A DNA stretch of 13,503 nt from Acidobacteriota bacterium (GTDB lineage Bacteria; Acidobacteriota; Thermoanaerobaculia; Multivoradales; JAHEKO01): positions 1-13,503 of the forward strand of contig JAPUJD010000002.1 in the NCBI GenBank assembly GCA_027296385.1. Direction: 5' to 3'. A program made the translations under genes and the position numbers. The notes under the pieces are model-generated. The model did not search any database, was not told the DNA's origin, and saw only the letters and a list, made by a program, of their open reading frames with translations. Below, in pieces: positions 8,055-13,503 of the stretch. Numbering within the stretch: the first letter of the stretch is position 1; each line of letters starts with the position of its first letter.

Positions 8055-8164
8055 CCTCCGATGATACAGCCCACCCGTGGCCCGTTCTACGCCGGGGCCG
8101 CTGGGTACGCGGTAGAATCCTGTGAGCTCGGCCCCTTCTCCCCGACCACGAACGGAGGCTTCAG
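8055..8164. promoter_or_regulatory. Divergent intergenic region between two beta-propeller genes
   Basis: These 110 bp must hold the promoters of both the leftward propeller-TRAP operon and the rightward secreted propeller gene. Rightward, TAGAAT at 8113-8118 is a 5/6 match to a -10 box but has no convincing -35 at 16-18 bp. Leftward, TATCAT (reverse strand of 8061-8066) is a 5/6 match, placed so that the transcript would start close to the ATG at 8054. Both are weak matches in GC-rich DNA. The region itself is certain to be non-coding; the boxes are suggestions. Confidence 0.4.
8154..8158 (+). promoter_or_regulatory. Ribosome binding site GGAGG for the secreted propeller gene
   Basis: A perfect GGAGG lies 6 nt before ATG 8165, which fixes the start of that gene and argues against the opposing gene's longer reading (GTG 8171) that would run across it. 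Confidence 0.85.
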
Positions 8165-9433
8165 ATGGCACGTCTTCAGCTCCTCTCCGTGCTCCTCGCC
8201 GGCGCCCTCGCCGGCAACCTCGCTGCCGACAACTGGCCCCACTGGCGTGGTCCCGCGCGTACCGGCGTCAGCACCGAGAGCGAGCTGCCACTGAGCTGGA
8301 GCGCGGAGGAGAACCTGGCCTGGAAACTGCCTCTGCCCGGGGTGAGCGGTGCCACACCGATCGTCTGGGGCGAGCGCGTATTCCTCAACGTCGCCGAGGG
8401 TGGACGCCTGTACCTGTGGTGCGTCGATCGCGGGAGCGGAAGGTTGCTCTGGAAGCGCGAGCTCGACGATCGCGACGAGTCGAAGCGCAAGGGCAACATG
8501 TCGTCCCCCTCGCCGGTCACCGACGGCGCGCGCGTCTGGGTGATGACCGGCACCGGCGTGCTCGAGGCGTTCGATTTCGCCGGTACCGAGCTGTGGCGGC
8601 GCGATCTGCAGCAGGAGTACGGCCCCTTCGGCATCCTGCACGGCTACTCGTCATCGCCGTTGCTTCATGACGGCAGCCTCTACGTCCAGGTGCTGCACGG
8701 CTTCTATACCGACGACCCCTCCTACGTGATGGCTATCAACGCGACCACCGGTGATACCCACTGGCGAGTGGAGCGGCCGACCGACGCCCCCCGGGAGGCG
8801 CCCGACGCCTACACGACGCCGGCCCTGCTCTCCCGCGGCGACCACCATGAGCTCATCGTCAGCGGCGGCGACTACGTCACCGGTCACAGCCTCGAGACCG
8901 GGGCCGAGATCTGGCGTCTCGGCGGCCTCAATCCGACCGCCAACCCGATGCAGCGCATCGTAGCCTCACCGATCGTCTCCGGCGAGATGATCCTCGTCCC
9001 TTCTCGGGTCAGGCCGATGCTGGCCCTGAGCACCGAGGCCGACGGGCCGCCCCGGGTCGTGTGGAGCACCGACGACGGTCCCGATGTGCCGACTCCCGCG
9101 GTCACCGACGACTACGTCTTCATCCTGCGGGACCGCGGTGTCATGTTCTGCCTCGACCGCAAGACGGGCGAGACCCTCTGGGGGCCCAAACGCATCGAGA
9201 CCGCGACTTACAGCGCCTCGCCGGTCGTCGCCGCCGGCCGCGTCTACGTCACGAGCGAGAAGGGCAAGACCACGGTGCTCTCGGCCGGCCCCGAGTTCGA
9301 GGTGCTGGCCGAGAACACGCTCTCCGGGTACACGCTGTCGTCGATCGCCGTCTCCGATGGTCAGATCTTCCTGCGCACGGCCGACCACCTCTACTGCATC
9401 GGCCACCGGCGACGCGGTCACACCCCCGGCTAG
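8165..9433 (+). CDS. Secreted PQQ-like beta-propeller protein (BamB-like fold)
   Basis: A 422-residue protein with a signal peptide (hydrophobic LLSVLLAGALAG; likely signal-peptidase cleavage between residues 16 and 21). The mature region starts with DNWPHWRGPARTGVS, a signature of a large family of exported PQQ-like propellers in Acidobacteriota and Planctomycetota. Blade motifs follow: GSGRLLWKRE (~90), TGDTHWRVER (~195), TGAEIWRLGG (~243) and TGETLWGPKR (~334). The start is set by GGAGG at 8154-8158. It is the only rightward gene between two leftward operons and diverges from a membrane-anchored protein of the same fold. The family is usually annotated as BamB-like or quinoprotein-like, but outer-membrane assembly and PQQ catalysis are both unproven for this group. 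No PQQ-ligand residues could be assigned. Confidence 0.88.
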   Translation: MARLQLLSVLLAGALAGNLAADNWPHWRGPARTGVSTESELPLSWSAEENLAWKLPLPGVSGATPIVWGERVFLNVAEGGRLYLWCVDRGSGRLLWKRELDDRDESKRKGNMSSPSPVTDGARVWVMTGTGVLEAFDFAGTELWRRDLQQEYGPFGILHGYSSSPLLHDGSLYVQVLHGFYTDDPSYVMAINATTGDTHWRVERPTDAPREAPDAYTTPALLSRGDHHELIVSGGDYVTGHSLETGAEIWRLGGLNPTANPMQRIVASPIVSGEMILVPSRVRPMLALSTEADGPPRVVWSTDDGPDVPTPAVTDDYVFILRDRGVMFCLDRKTGETLWGPKRIETATYSASPVVAAGRVYVTSEKGKTTVLSAGPEFEVLAENTLSGYTLSSIAVSDGQIFLRTADHLYCIGHRRRGHTPG

Positions 9434-9515
9434 CGGACGAAGGCGAAGATCGTTGGCTCGGCGACTCTCCGGTAGAGCGCGGTCGACGGACTCCCCGGGC
9501 TTCTCGGCGCAGACA
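9434..9515. other. Convergent gap, no recognised element
   Basis: 82 bp separate the stops of the secreted propeller gene and the second SDR gene. A bidirectional terminator would be expected here, but I found no strong GC stem followed by a T-run on either strand. Confidence 0.5.
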
Positions 9516-10292
9516 TCAGTAGGGGGTGTCGCCGCCGTCGACGTTGATCGCCTGGCCGCGGATGATGCGGGCACGGTCGGAGAGCAGGAAAGCGACGACC
9601 CGACCGACCTCGAGCGGGCTCACGTGCCGGCCGAGCTGGGCCGGCACCATCTGGGCGCGAAGCTCGTCAGGGTCGCCCCCGCTTTCGCCGGCGACCCAGC
9701 GCGTCACCTCGGACAACATGGGCGTGTCGACGCCACCGGGGCATACGGCATTGACGTTGATGCCGTGTTCGGCCCACTCCGCGGCCAGCGATCGGGTGAG
9801 GCTGATCACCGCCGCCTTCGAGGCGTTGTAGGCCGCCATGTTGGGATAGCCGACCTTGCCGGCGTTGGACGCTACGTTGACGATAGCACCGGTCCTACCG
9901 TGCTCGATCATGTGACGCGCGACGAGCTGACTGCAACCAAGCAGGGCCTCGACGTTGACCTCGAGCTGCAACGAGGTGTCGGTCGGTGCCGAGGTGAGAG
10001 CCGGGCCCAGACGCAGTACCCCGGCGTTGTTGACCCAACCGTCTATGGCAGCCAGACGGTCGGCGGCCTCGGCGATCACCGTCGCGACGTCTTCCGGCGC
10101 GGTGACGTCCATGACCAACGCCAGGGCTCGTCCACCGCCGGCTGCGACGGAGTCGGCCGTCTCGGTCGCCGCCTCGGCGACGAGATCGGTGGCCACGACC
10201 GCCGCTCCCTCCGCGGCCAACGCCGCGCAGATACCGCGGCCAATACCGCTTCCGGCGCCCGTCACGACGACGACTCGGTCTCTCAGCAGCAC
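9516..10292 (-). CDS. SDR family NAD(P)-dependent oxidoreductase, NAD-type signature
   Basis: A cytoplasmic classical short-chain dehydrogenase/reductase, 258 residues, full length for the family. Visible landmarks are the nucleotide-binding TGAGSGIG (11-18), an acidic residue at the end of beta-strand 2 (D36 in ATDL), which predicts NAD(H) preference, and NNAG (88-91). The complete catalytic tetrad is N113, S142, Y155 and K159 (YNASK). A PGGVDTPM loop follows the active site and the protein ends with a GGDTPY tail. The start is GTG at 10292, supported by AGGGAG seven bases upstream. That ribosome site overlaps the stop codon of the preceding SDR gene, only 11 nt away, so the two are co-translated. 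The substrate is unknown; the family includes polyol, sugar, 3-oxoacyl and hydroxysteroid enzymes. Confidence 0.95.
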   Translation of the reverse strand: MLLRDRVVVVTGAGSGIGRGICAALAAEGAAVVATDLVAEAATETADSVAAGGGRALALVMDVTAPEDVATVIAEAADRLAAIDGWVNNAGVLRLGPALTSAPTDTSLQLEVNVEALLGCSQLVARHMIEHGRTGAIVNVASNAGKVGYPNMAAYNASKAAVISLTRSLAAEWAEHGINVNAVCPGGVDTPMLSEVTRWVAGESGGDPDELRAQMVPAQLGRHVSPLEVGRVVAFLLSDRARIIRGQAINVDGGDTPY

Positions 10293-10299
10293 GCTTCAG

Positions 10300-10305
10300 C
10301 TCCCT
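10300..10305 (-). promoter_or_regulatory. Ribosome binding site AGGGAG for the NAD-type SDR
   Basis: On the reverse strand AGGGAG sits 7 nt before GTG 10292 and overlaps the upstream gene's TAG stop (10304-10306). This supports the GTG start and translational coupling of the two dehydrogenase genes. Confidence 0.75.
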
Positions 10306-11059
10306 AGAACACCTGTCGCGCCAGGATGCCGCCGTCGACCGGCAGGTTGACTCCTGTGATCCAGGCCGCCGCCGGCGAGACCAGAAAAAGACAAGCCTCG
10401 GCGACGTCTTCGGGCCGTCCCAGGCGGCCGAGCGGCACCGTGTCCCGCCAGCGGGCCACTCCTTCCGGCCAGGCCTCTTCGAGCCCCTCGCGCCAGATCA
10501 GGCCGGGGGACACCGCGTTGACGCGGATGCCCTTGGGCCCGAGCTCCTGGGCCGCCGCCCGGGTGTGCATGAGCACCGCCGCCTTGGCTGAGGTGTAGTG
10601 AGCGTGAAGCGGCGCCGGCGTCACACCCTCGACCGAAGCGACGTTGACGATGGCGCCGCCATCGTGCTCGACCATGACGCCGGCCACGCGCTGCGTACAA
10701 AGGTGAACGCTCTTGAGATTGGCGTCGACCACCGCGTCCCACTCCTCCTCGGTCATGTCGAGGAGGGGGGAGGACGGATACGAGCCCGCGTTGTTGACGA
10801 GGATGTCCACCCGGCCGTGTTTCTCCGTCACGGTGCTCACGAGCCGGTCGACCTCGGAACCCCGAGTCAGATCGGCGGCGGCGATCGTGGCCTGGCCGCC
10901 GGCGGCACGAATCGAGTCGCGCACCTCCTGTGCGCCCCCGTGACTGGTTCGATAGTGGACCACGACAGCGGCTCCGGCACGCGCCAGCCGCTGGGCGATG
11001 GCCGCGCCCAACCCCTGGCCGGCTCCCGTGACCAGGGCGATCCTGTCGCTCAGCTCCAT
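10304..11059 (-). CDS. SDR family oxidoreductase, FabG-like, NADP-type signature
   Basis: A classical short-chain dehydrogenase/reductase of 251 residues from ATG 11059. Motifs seen are TGAGQGLG (11-18), HYR at the end of beta-strand 2 (R37, with no acidic residue there), which predicts NADP(H), NNAG (89-92), and the tetrad N114, S142, Y155 and K159 (YTSAK). The C-terminal VSPGLIW, GRPEDVAEACLFL and VDGG segments are family features. A longer open frame to 11218 exists, but its extra 53 residues are Pro/Ser/Arg-rich, antisense to nothing conserved, and overlap the end of the transporter gene. The MELSDRIALVTGAG start is therefore preferred. ATG 11059 lies 10 nt after the transporter's stop without a clear ribosome site, which suggests coupling to it. 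The substrate is not identifiable. Overall sequence character is closest to FabG/glucose-dehydrogenase-like SDRs. Confidence 0.93.
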   Translation of the reverse strand: MELSDRIALVTGAGQGLGAAIAQRLARAGAAVVVHYRTSHGGAQEVRDSIRAAGGQATIAAADLTRGSEVDRLVSTVTEKHGRVDILVNNAGSYPSSPLLDMTEEEWDAVVDANLKSVHLCTQRVAGVMVEHDGGAIVNVASVEGVTPAPLHAHYTSAKAAVLMHTRAAAQELGPKGIRVNAVSPGLIWREGLEEAWPEGVARWRDTVPLGRLGRPEDVAEACLFLVSPAAAWITGVNLPVDGGILARQVF

Positions 11060-11069
11060 CGGCGGGACA

Positions 11070-12362
11070 TTAGAGCCCCAGCACCCCGGTCTGCCCATGG
11101 TAGAAGACCCCGGCAACGGCGGCGGTGAGAAGGGTCGCCAGCGTGGCGGCGGCGAGCGCCCGCAACCCCAATTGCGCCAGGTCGTCGCGGCGCTCCGGAG
11201 CCAGGGCGCCGAAGCCACCGATAGCGATGCCCATGCCCCCGACGTGGGCGAAGCCGCAGAGCGCGTACGAGAGCACCAGCAGGGTGCGCGGCGAGAGCTC
11301 CGCCGCCATGGCGCCGAGCTGCTGGTAGCTCACGACTTCAGTCAGGATCAGACGCTGGCCCAACAGCCGACTGGCGACTCCGAGGTCGGCGGCCTCGATG
11401 CCCAGTAGCCAGGCCAGGGGGGTGAACATCCACCCCAGGACACCGGTGAGACTCCAGGCAGTCGCGCTGCCGAACAGAGTGCCCAGCCGGGAGAGGCCCG
11501 CGTCCACGAGCCCAACCATGCCGAGGATGGCGATCAGGATGACGGTGATACCGGCGGCGATCTTCAGCCCATCCCAAGCGCCGGCCGACAGGGCACCGAG
11601 CATGCTCGTGTGCCGGTCGTCTTGTGCCATGGGCGGCACTTCGCCGGCCGTCGCCGGCACCTCGGTCTCCGGCAGCATCAGCTTCGCCGCCAGGATGGCG
11701 CACGGAATCGAGAGCAGCGACGCCGAGAGCAGGTGGCCGGCGATCTGGGGGAACGCCTCGCGCAGGAAGATGACGTACACCGCCAGCGTCGTCGAGGCGA
11801 CGGTCGCAAGGTTGGTAGCCAGGACCGCCAGCAGCTCGGATCGCGTCATCGCTCCAATATAGGGCCGGATGGCGGCGGCGGTTTCGACCCCGAAGAAAAG
11901 GTGGATCGAGCCCGCCAGCGACTCAGCGCCCGAGAGCTCGAGCGTACGGTGGAACACCCGGCCGAAGAGGCGCACCACCGGTGCGATCGCGCCCAGGTGA
12001 TGCAACACGGCCATCAGCGAAGCGAAGAAGATCACCGCCGGCAGCACCTGGGCCGCGAGCACGAAGCCCACCGACGCCTCGCCAGCGGCAGTCGATTGGC
12101 CTGGGCTCAAAGCCAGTGGCCCGAGGAGGAACTCGGCCCCGACCATGCTGCTGCCTAGGGCCACCAGGATGATCTCGTTGAGAACCAGCAGCACGCGCTG
12201 CGCGGCGGGAAGCAGGAAGACGACCGCCCCGAGGGTGAAGGTCAGGAGCGTCGAGCCGACGAGGGTGCGCCAGCGCACAGGGCGACGGCAACCGCCGATG
12301 ACCCAGGCCAGGGCACAGAACACGACCCAGCCAAGCAACGAGATGAGATTGAGCGCCGACAT
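11070..12362 (-). CDS. Concentrative nucleoside transporter (CNT) family permease, divergent substrate site
   Basis: An inner-membrane symporter of the CNT/NupC fold, 430 residues with many hydrophobic helices. Family landmarks are QVLPAVIFF and VLHHLGAI (~105-126), ESLAGSI (147-153), E160 with IRPYIGAMTRSE (165-176), SRLLGQRL (331-338), TEVVSYQQL (341-349), SYALCGFA (365-372) and PERRDDLAQLGLRA (389-402). From memory of characterised CNTs, the usual substrate-contact motifs are Q-T-E before the IRPY segment, NEFVAY, and GFANxxS. Here these read G-V-E, TEVVSY and GFAHVGG (H373, G376), so the two key glutamates (160, 342) stay but several base and ribose contacts change. The ATG at 12362 is the first available after an in-frame stop six codons upstream; no strong ribosome site is seen. 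It leads an operon with two dehydrogenases, which suggests uptake of their substrate. A non-nucleoside or modified-nucleoside solute is possible. Confidence 0.9.
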   Translation of the reverse strand: MSALNLISLLGWVVFCALAWVIGGCRRPVRWRTLVGSTLLTFTLGAVVFLLPAAQRVLLVLNEIILVALGSSMVGAEFLLGPLALSPGQSTAAGEASVGFVLAAQVLPAVIFFASLMAVLHHLGAIAPVVRLFGRVFHRTLELSGAESLAGSIHLFFGVETAAAIRPYIGAMTRSELLAVLATNLATVASTTLAVYVIFLREAFPQIAGHLLSASLLSIPCAILAAKLMLPETEVPATAGEVPPMAQDDRHTSMLGALSAGAWDGLKIAAGITVILIAILGMVGLVDAGLSRLGTLFGSATAWSLTGVLGWMFTPLAWLLGIEAADLGVASRLLGQRLILTEVVSYQQLGAMAAELSPRTLLVLSYALCGFAHVGGMGIAIGGFGALAPERRDDLAQLGLRALAAATLATLLTAAVAGVFYHGQTGVLGL

Positions 12363-12517
12363 GCTGATTGCCCGGCACTATGCCCTAGCCGCAGAGCGGG
12401 AGCAACTCGCGGCGCGAGAGGACTCGTCGAGCAGCCCTGCGCGGCCCGCCCTCCGACCGCGTCTTCTACGTCGTAGGGCACGACTTCGGCGGCACGAGCC
12501 TTGCCGGCTCGCTCTCG
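12363..12517. promoter_or_regulatory. Intergenic region upstream of the CNT/SDR operon
   Basis: These 155 bp separate the VWFA-related gene's stop from the transporter's start, both on the reverse strand. The gap contains an 11 bp perfect inverted repeat (CTACG-T-CGTAG, 12466-12476) and a 6 bp GC hairpin (12495-12511). No convincing -35/-10 pair was found. It is large enough for a promoter of the CNT/SDR operon, but the sequence does not prove one. Confidence 0.35.
12495..12511 (-). terminator. Possible weak terminator hairpin after the VWFA-related gene
   Basis: On the reverse strand CGAGCC-GGCAA-GGCTCG forms a 6 bp stem with a 5 nt loop, seven bases past the stop at 12518. No T-run follows, so intrinsic termination would be weak. 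In GC-rich genomes such hairpins may still act, or may be chance. Confidence 0.25.
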
Positions 12518-13503
12518 TCACGGCTGGCCGACGACCAGGTCCCGACTGACGAAGGACGAGATGGCGGCCACCGGGTCGACGAAACCTATCGCCAGGCGCT
12601 GCTCGCCCTCGCGCAACGCCAGCTCGAAGCGAGTCGAATGCACTTCGCCGCGGGCCCGCTCGATCTCGGAGGCGGGCACCTCGATGCGCAGGATGCCCTC
12701 CTGGACCGGCGCCAGGTCGCCGGCGGCCGATCTGGCGGCGATGTAGAAGTGGGCGTCCAGAACGTAGGTGTCGCCCTCCCGCAAGAGCGTTACCTCCGAC
12801 AGCGGAACGTCGACGGTCACCGGGACGAGCCACTCGCCCTCCCGCTCCCCCGGTCGGGCCACACCGACCGCAAGCCTCAGGCCGAGAGGATTGTCGTCGA
12901 CACCGAGTAGCAGGGCCGTGCTGGTGCGGTCCGCCACCTTGACCGCGAGCGGCTTGTCCACGTAGCCCGTGCGATACCGCCCCTTGAGCCCCCGGCCCCG
13001 GATCTTCACCTTGACGGCGTGGAACTGTCCGTCGCCGGCGTGATCCGGCCTGAAGCCGAGCGAGTAGTAGCCCGAAAAATCGGCCCGCGCCTGCATCATC
13101 AGGACCTCGAGGTCGCCGCCGACGATCGCCTGGCCACCGGTTTGATCCGCCAGCACCCGCAGCGTCTCCGCCAGGTTGCTCTGCTGGACGCTCTTGAACG
13201 CCGGAGTGTAGAGAGCGGCCGCATCGCCTGCGAACTCCGGCGGTACGCCACCGATGTTGCCCTGGGCCTTGTAGGCGTAGAAGCTGACGCCACTGGCGTT
13301 GGCCAGTGCCGTCAGCATCATGAGATCCCCGTTGGGCGCGGCGCCGGCCTTCGACCGGCGCGGCCGCCCGGGAGAATCGAGCGCACTGAGCGCCCCGGAA
13401 CGCGCCCGGATGTCGGCATCGACAGCCTCGTCATCGGACTGGTCAACGAAGTTCGGCTGCGTCGCCCGGATGGTCTCCATCACGGCCTCGTAGAGCTCCT
13501 CGC
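12518..13503 (-). CDS. VWFA-related Acidobacterial domain protein, C-terminal part (5' end outside window)
   Basis: The frame is open to the right edge (reading EELYEAV before Met at 13480), so this is the last 327 residues of a longer protein whose start and von Willebrand A metal site lie outside. The visible part has the family's typical C-terminal order. A strand TALANASGVSFYAYKA is followed by the helix LRVLADQTGGQAIVGGDLEV, which resembles the LAxxTGG element ending these VWA domains. Next comes SGYYSLGFRPDHAGDGQFH leading into VKVKIRGRGLKGRYRTGYV, matching the YYxLGY...KVKV...GY motif of TIGR03436-type proteins. A roughly 150-residue beta-rich tail follows. These are exported proteins of unknown function, abundant in Acidobacteriota. 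Apparent internal starts (GTG 13483, ATG 13480) are not the true start. The TGA stop is at 12518-12520. Confidence 0.85.
   Translation of the reverse strand, partial: EELYEAVMETIRATQPNFVDQSDDEAVDADIRARSGALSALDSPGRPRRSKAGAAPNGDLMMLTALANASGVSFYAYKAQGNIGGVPPEFAGDAAALYTPAFKSVQQSNLAETLRVLADQTGGQAIVGGDLEVLMMQARADFSGYYSLGFRPDHAGDGQFHAVKVKIRGRGLKGRYRTGYVDKPLAVKVADRTSTALLLGVDDNPLGLRLAVGVARPGEREGEWLVPVTVDVPLSEVTLLREGDTYVLDAHFYIAARSAAGDLAPVQEGILRIEVPASEIERARGEVHSTRFELALREGEQRLAIGFVDPVAAISSFVSRDLVVGQP

Noticed and set aside
8055..8171. N-terminal extension of the membrane propeller to GTG 8171
   Set aside because: The added 39 residues are Gly/Arg/Glu-rich without structure and overlap the start and ribosome site of the divergent gene. 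ATG 8054 leads directly into the first membrane helix.
9084..10307. A 407-codon forward-strand open frame spanning the propeller 3' end and the first SDR
   Set aside because: It runs out of frame in one real gene and antisense in another, with low-complexity Arg/Ser content. It is a codon-bias shadow.
11060..11218. N-terminal extension of the NADP-type SDR to 11218
   Set aside because: The 53 extra residues are Pro/Ser/Arg/Trp-rich and overlap the transporter's C-terminal coding region. The SDR fold begins normally at MELSDRIALVTGAG.
12389..12517. A forward-strand reading in the intergenic gap that looks protein-like (DRVFYVVGHDFGGTSLAG)
   Set aside because: It has no start codon or ribosome site, begins just after a stop, and continues only as an antisense shadow of the VWFA-related gene. 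A decayed gene fragment cannot be excluded, but nothing supports it.
1..13503. CRISPR, transposon, phage, toxin-antitoxin, defence or RNA-gene content
   Set aside because: I looked on both strands for repeat arrays, transposase or nuclease motifs, tRNA-like folds and small paired ORFs and found none. The only repeat is the left-edge duplication.

Overview
The window is a GC-rich (about two-thirds G+C by eye), densely packed bacterial chromosome segment. It holds eight substantial protein genes (one cut by the right edge) and a short repeated stretch at the left edge. The rightmost gene ends in the C-terminal module typical of the 'VWFA-related Acidobacterial domain' proteins. The secreted WPHWRGP-type beta-propeller protein is also common in Acidobacteriota and Planctomycetota. 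An uncultured acidobacterium is the most likely source; this is inferred from gene families, with no rRNA or marker gene to confirm it.

Layout, left to right. (1) Bases 1-334: the 3' end of an ABC-transporter ATPase gene and the first codons of its permease gene occur twice. At least 99 identical bases lie 235 bp apart, with an internal junction, so this is either a local tandem duplication or an assembly loop. (2) 254-3589 (+): a large 10-helix FtsX/MacB-type ABC permease, coupled to the ATPase. (3) 3582-8054 (-): an apparent three-gene operon, read right to left. It encodes a membrane-anchored PQQ-like beta-propeller protein, a TAXI-type TRAP solute-binding lipoprotein and a fused 4TM/12TM TRAP permease. 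Its last gene overlaps the stop of the ABC permease gene tail to tail. (4) 8165-9433 (+): a secreted PQQ-like beta-propeller protein, divergent from the operon across a 110 bp gap. (5) 9516-12362 (-): a tight operon of a divergent concentrative-nucleoside-transporter-family permease followed by two short-chain dehydrogenases. The spacings are about 10 nt and the cofactor signatures differ (NADP-like, then NAD-like). (6) 12518-13503 (-): the C-terminal part of a VWFA-related protein.

How the genes may work together. The ABC pair looks like a LolCDE/MacB/YbbAP-type export or lipid-handling machine. The TRAP pair is a complete TAXI uptake system for an unknown, probably organic-acid-like, solute. 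The CNT-family permease plus two SDR enzymes looks like a small uptake-and-oxidation cassette, whose substrate is probably not an ordinary nucleoside because several substrate-contact positions are changed. I see no RNA gene, CRISPR array, transposase, phage gene or defence system. The points most worth a second look are the variant CNT/SDR cassette, the propeller-TRAP linkage and the left-edge duplication.
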